From NCBI RefSeq assembly GCF_048771995.1, contig NC_133050.1:6434501-6498500 (forward strand): a DNA stretch of 64,000 bases, in the 5' to 3' direction. The translations under genes and the position numbers were made by a program. Shown here one piece after another: positions 60,250 to 64,000 of the stretch (positions within the stretch are counted from its first letter, which is position 1; each line of letters starts with the position of its first letter). A model generated the notes under the pieces. The model was given only the letters and a program-made list of their open reading frames with translations. It did no database searches and was not told the DNA's origin. Source of the stretch: Taeniopygia guttata (taxonomy: Eukaryota > Chordata > Aves > Passeriformes > Estrildidae).

Positions 60250-61730
60250 AAATAAAATATATTAATTAATTAACATTTAATTAACTCTGCTGCCCCCCCC
60301 CCCATCCCCTTGGGTTAGTAACTAAACCTGAACCCCAAAAATCCCCTCCCCCGACCCCCCCCTGCCCAGTTTGGGGGCTCCTCCCTCCCAGTTGGGTACT
60401 GGGAGAACCCCCGCCCCCCCAAAAAAATATTTATTAAAAATTGGGATTTTGGGGGGTTTTGCCCCAGTTTTAGGGGTCATTTCTTGCTGCCTATCGCCCA
60501 AAAATGGGATTTTTTGGAATTTTTTCCTCAATTTTGGGGTTTTTAATCAATTTTGGGGGGGTCACTGCTTTATGCCCCCCCAAAAAATGGAAATTTTGGG
60601 GGTTTTTTCCTCCATTTTGGGTGTTTTTCTTCCATTTTGGGGTTTTTACCTCAATTTTGGGGGTTTTCCCTCAATTTTGGGGGGTCACCGCTTCCTGCCT
60701 CCCCAAAAATGGGAATTTTGGGGTTTTTTCCCCCAATTTTGGGGGGTCACCGCTTCCTGCCTCCCCAAAAATGGGAATTTTGGGGTTTTTTCCTCACTTT
60801 TGGGGGTCACCACTTCTTGCCTCCCCAAAAATGGGAATTTTGGGGTTTTTTTCCCCAATTTTGGGGGGTCACCACTTCCTGCCTCCCCAAAAATGGGAAT
60901 TTTGGGGGTTTTTCCTCAAATTTTGGGGGGTCACCACTTCCTGCCTCCCAAAAATGGGAATTTTGGGGATTTTTCCCCCAATTTTGGGGGGTCACCACTC
61001 ACTGTCCCCCCTCTTTTTTTGTCACCTCCTCGTCCCCTCCTGCCCTTCCCGGGGGGGTCCGAGACCCCCCCCAAAATCCGCTCCGACCTCGGCGCCCTCC
61101 CGACCTCCCCCTGCCCTCCTGTGCCCCCCCCCCCAAAATTTGGGGGTGCTCTTGACCCCCCCCAAAATTGGGGTCAGGGGTCCTGATGCCTCCGACCCCC
61201 CAAAATTGGGGTGGGGGGGGTCTCAGGAATTGTGTCCCCCAAATTTGGGGGGTCTCAGTCCCTGTCACAGACCCCCCCCTCAAATTGAGGACCCCAAAAT
61301 TTAATGTGGGGGGTCTGAGCCCCCCAAATTGGGGTGGGGGTCTCCCTGTGACCCAAAATTTAGGGTTGGGGGGGGGTCTGAGCCCCCCAAATTGGGGTGG
61401 GGGGTCTCCCTGTGACCCCAAAATTTAGGGTGGGAGGGTCCCCAACACTTTTAACCCCCCAAATTAGGCTGGGGGGGGGGGTTTGGTCCCATTTTTTGTG
61501 CCCCCCCTCAACTTCCCCACATTGGGGGGGGTCCCCATCCCTCCCCCTCCCCCCTCCCCCAAAATCGAGGCTTTTTTAGGGTGGGGGTCCCATGGGAATT
61601 TTCCCCCCCTCCCCCCAATTTCCCCGATTTTTGGGGGGGGGTTCAGACGCTCTCGGTGCCCCTCCCCCCCCCCAGGGCTGGAATTGGGGAGGGGGATTTG
61701 GGGGGGCTCTGGGGGGGCTCCTCCTCCTCC
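60250..61730 (-). other. PEA15: PEA15 3' UTR with repeats
   Basis: Region between the PEA15 stop and the candidate polyadenylation signal. It contains about six units of 70-75 bases ('ggggggtcaccacttcctgc', 'ctccccaaaaatgggaattt') at 60570-61000 and a second array of 'aaattggggtgggggtctcc' at 61170-61460. Human PEA15 also has a long 3' UTR. Confidence 0.6.
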
Positions 61731-63616
61731 TCAGGCCTTTTTCGGGGGGGGGGCCAGTTTGATGATCTCCTCCTCCGAGGGCTGCCGGATGATGTCTGGG
61801 GGGGACACGGGGGGTCAGGGGGGGCTGGGGGTGCTCCCCACCCACCCAGGGGGTCCCCAAATCTGCCCGGGGGTCCCCAACCATTCCTGGGGGGGGGTCC
61901 CCAACCATTCCTGGGGGTCCCCAACCCTGTCCGGGGGTCCAATCCCTGCCCGGGGGGGGTCCCCAAACCTGCCCGGGGGTCCCCAAACCTGCCCGGGGGT
62001 CCCCAACCATTCCTGGGGGTCCCCAAACCTTCCCGGGGGTCCAATCCCTGCCCGGGGGGGGTCCCCAAATCTGCCTGGGGGTCCCCAGCCTTTACTGAGG
62101 GTACCCAACCATTCCTTGGGGTCCCCAACCCTGTCCGGGGGTCCCCAACCCTGCCCGGGGGTCCCCAGCCTTTCCTGGGGGTCCCCAGCTCTTCCTGGGG
62201 GGGTCCCCAAACCTGTCTGGGGATCCCCAACCCTTCCTGAGGGTCCCCAACCCTTCCTGGGGAGGGTCCCCAACCATTCCTGGGTGTCCCCAACCCTGTC
62301 CGGGGGTCCCCAAACCTGCCTGGGGGTCCCCAACCTTTCCTTGGGGTCCCCAGCTCTTCTTGGAGGGTCCCCAACCATTCCTGGGGGTCTCCAACCCTGT
62401 CTGGGGGTCCCCAGCCCTTTCTGGGGGTCCCCAGCCTTTCCCGGGGGTCCCTGTCCCAGCCCTGGGCAGATCGGGGAGGAGTCTCTGTCCCTGCCTGGGG
62501 ACAATGACAGCCCCTGGGTGTCCCTGTCCCTGTCCCCGCCTGTCCCCGGCTGTCCCCATCCCCGGCTGGCATTGTCCCCGCCTGTCCCTGCCTGTCCCTG
62601 GTGTCCCTGTCCCTGGTGTCCCTGTCCCCATCACCCATCCCCGGCTGTCCCTGGTGTCCCTGGTGTCCCTGTCCCCATCTCTGGCTGTTCCTGTCCCTGC
62701 CTGTCCCTGACCCTGTCCCCGGCTGTCCCCGTCCCCAGCTGGCATTGTCCCCACCTGTCCCTGTCCCCATCCCTGTCACCCATCCCCAGCTGTCCCTGTC
62801 CCTACTGTCCCCGTCCCGTTTTGGGTCCCATCTCACCCTTGTACTTTTTGGAGCTGGTGTCACTGTCCTTGTCCCCATCCTGGCTGTCCCTGGTGTCCCT
62901 GTCCCTGGTGTCCCTGTCCCCATCCTGGCTGTCCCTGTCCCCATCCCCATCCCAGGCTGTCCCTGTCCCTGCTGTCCCTGCTGTCCCTGGTGTCCCCATC
63001 CCCAGCTGTCCCTGGTGTCCCTGTCCTGTTTTGGGTCCCATCTCACCCTTGTACTTTTTGGAGCTGGTGTCACTGTCCTTGTCCCCATCTCTGGCTGTCC
63101 CTGGTGTCCCTGTCCCTGGTGTCCCTGTCCCCATCCCTGCCTGTTCCTGTCCCTGCTGACCCTGTCCCTGCTGTCCCTGTCCCCATCCCTGCCTGTCCCT
63201 GGTGTCCCTGCTGTCCCTGTCCCTGGTGTCCCTGTCCCCATCCTGGGCTGTCCCTGCTGTCCCTGTCCCTGGTGTCCCTGTCCCTGCTGTCCCGGGTCCC
63301 CTCTCACCCTTGTACTTCTTGGCGCTGGGGATGCGCGTGAGTTTGGTGTCACTGCCTGTCCCTGTCCCTGCTGTCCCTGTCCCCATCCCTGCCTGTCCCT
63401 GCTGTCCCCAGTGTCCCCAGTGTCCCCGGTGTCCCTGTCCTGTCCCGGGTCCCCGCTCACCCTTGTACTTCTTGGCGCTGGGGATGCGTGTCAGTTTGGT
63501 GTCCACCTCGTCCTCCTCGGAGATCTTCAGCACCTGCGTGCGGTACTGCACCACCTTGGTCAGCAGGTCCGGCCGGCGCGAGATCTCGAAGATGTGCTCG
63601 ATGTAGGACAGGTTGT
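61731..63616 (-). CDS. PEA15: PEA15, DED-containing phosphoprotein (3' part, two coding exons)
   Basis: Cytosolic adaptor that holds ERK1/2 in the cytoplasm and blocks FADD/caspase-8 assembly. Two exons are visible on the minus strand: 63616-63461 (residues about 59-109 by human numbering) and 61795-61731 (residues 110-130, ending with TGA). The first starts [20 protein letters not shown], the end of the death-effector domain with the RxDLL motif, and continues through [20 protein letters not shown]. The last reads [20 protein letters not shown] and ends in Ala. The Ser104 (RIPS) and Ser116 (RQPS) phosphosites are both kept. Junctions are CAG/AC and G/GTGAG, in phase. Upstream exons lie outside the window. 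Convergence with DCAF8 matches the human arrangement. Confidence 0.95.
61840..62455. repeat. 'gggggtccccaacccttcct' minisatellite
   Basis: About 30 copies of an 18-20-base unit in the last PEA15 intron. Confidence 0.95.
62456..63440 (-). repeat. 'tgtccctgtccccatccctg' array with copied PEA15 exon ends
   Basis: Short CTGTCCC repeats. Embedded copies of the end of the upstream PEA15 exon with its donor lie at 63308-63350 (clean, encoding [14 protein letters not shown]), 63047-63071 and 62837-62861 (both altered, encoding SSKKYK). The last two sit in a duplication of about 210 bases. Confidence 0.9.
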
Positions 63617-63639
63617 CTGTGGTGCGGGGACACGCGGGG

Positions 63640-64000
63640 ACACGCGGGGACACACGGGTCACATGCAGGACACACACGGGACATGTGCTGGGCTCAGGTC
63701 ACCCGCGCTGCGGCCATGGGGGACAGGGGAGGGACACAGGTGGGGAGGGGACAGGGTGGGGACAGGGATGAGCAGGGGACAGGGATAGGAGGGGGACAGA
63801 GACGGGGACAGGGACAGGATGAGGACAGGGACAGGATGGGGACAGGGACAGGATGGGGACAGGGATGGCAACAGGATGAGGATGGGGACAAGGGGCAGGG
63901 ATGGGGGTGGGACAGGGATGGAGACGGGATGGGGACAAGATGGACGGGGACTGGGACAGGCTCAGGGGACTGGGACAGGCTCAGGTGATGGGGACAGGGA
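63640..64000. repeat. 'ggggacagggacaggat' minisatellite
   Basis: G/A-rich short repeats inside the next PEA15 intron, running off the right edge. Confidence 0.88.

Noticed and set aside
61643-63460. 605-codon Gly-rich frame on the minus strand resembling collagen
   Set aside because: Encoded by GGGGTCCCCAAC and CTGTCCC repeats in a PEA15 intron; the Gly pattern does not follow Gly-X-Y, and it overlaps real PEA15 splice sites.

Overview
This is a GC-rich, intron-bearing vertebrate segment, most likely from a bird microchromosome and probably a passerine. Five orthologues of human 1q23 genes lie within 64 kb. Introns are mostly short, minisatellites fill nearly all non-coding sequence, and there are several solo retroviral LTRs of a kind I associate with songbird genomes. 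The species call is an inference. The gene calls rest on spliced reading frames that stay in phase from start to stop.

Layout. 1-3530: tandem repeats with no gene seen. 3530-25313: IGSF9 (+), 19 coding exons giving about 1351 residues, with an 8-kb second intron made of stacked tandem arrays and solo LTRs in introns 9 and 14. 25314-28420: intergenic minisatellites plus one promoter-like cluster near 25.7-25.9 kb. 28420-31881: TAGLN2 (+), with a probable non-coding first exon in a CpG-rich block and a solo LTR just upstream of coding exon 1. 31882-34440: intergenic, with an AT-rich island between two CTCF-like sites. 34440-39868: PEX19 (+), 278 residues. 39890-41010: satellite. 41030-59791: DCAF8 (+), 13 coding exons, 589 residues. 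59900-64000: the 3' part of PEA15 (-), convergent with DCAF8; its first coding exons lie beyond the right edge.

The genes do not form a pathway. IGSF9 is a neuronal adhesion protein, TAGLN2 an actin-binding calponin-family protein, PEX19 the peroxisomal membrane-protein chaperone, DCAF8 a CUL4-DDB1 substrate receptor, and PEA15 a death-effector-domain adaptor of ERK and FADD. Their shared feature is ancestral linkage.

The most striking observation concerns the repeats. In four of the five genes, intronic arrays have captured pieces of neighbouring exons together with a splice donor or acceptor. Examples are four extra in-frame 54-nt copies of the end of PEX19 exon 5, repeated copies of the ends of DCAF8 exons 2 and 5, a tandem run of IGSF9 exon 7 acceptors, and copies of a PEA15 exon end. 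This could supply decoy or alternative splice sites, or could partly reflect assembly problems in repeats.
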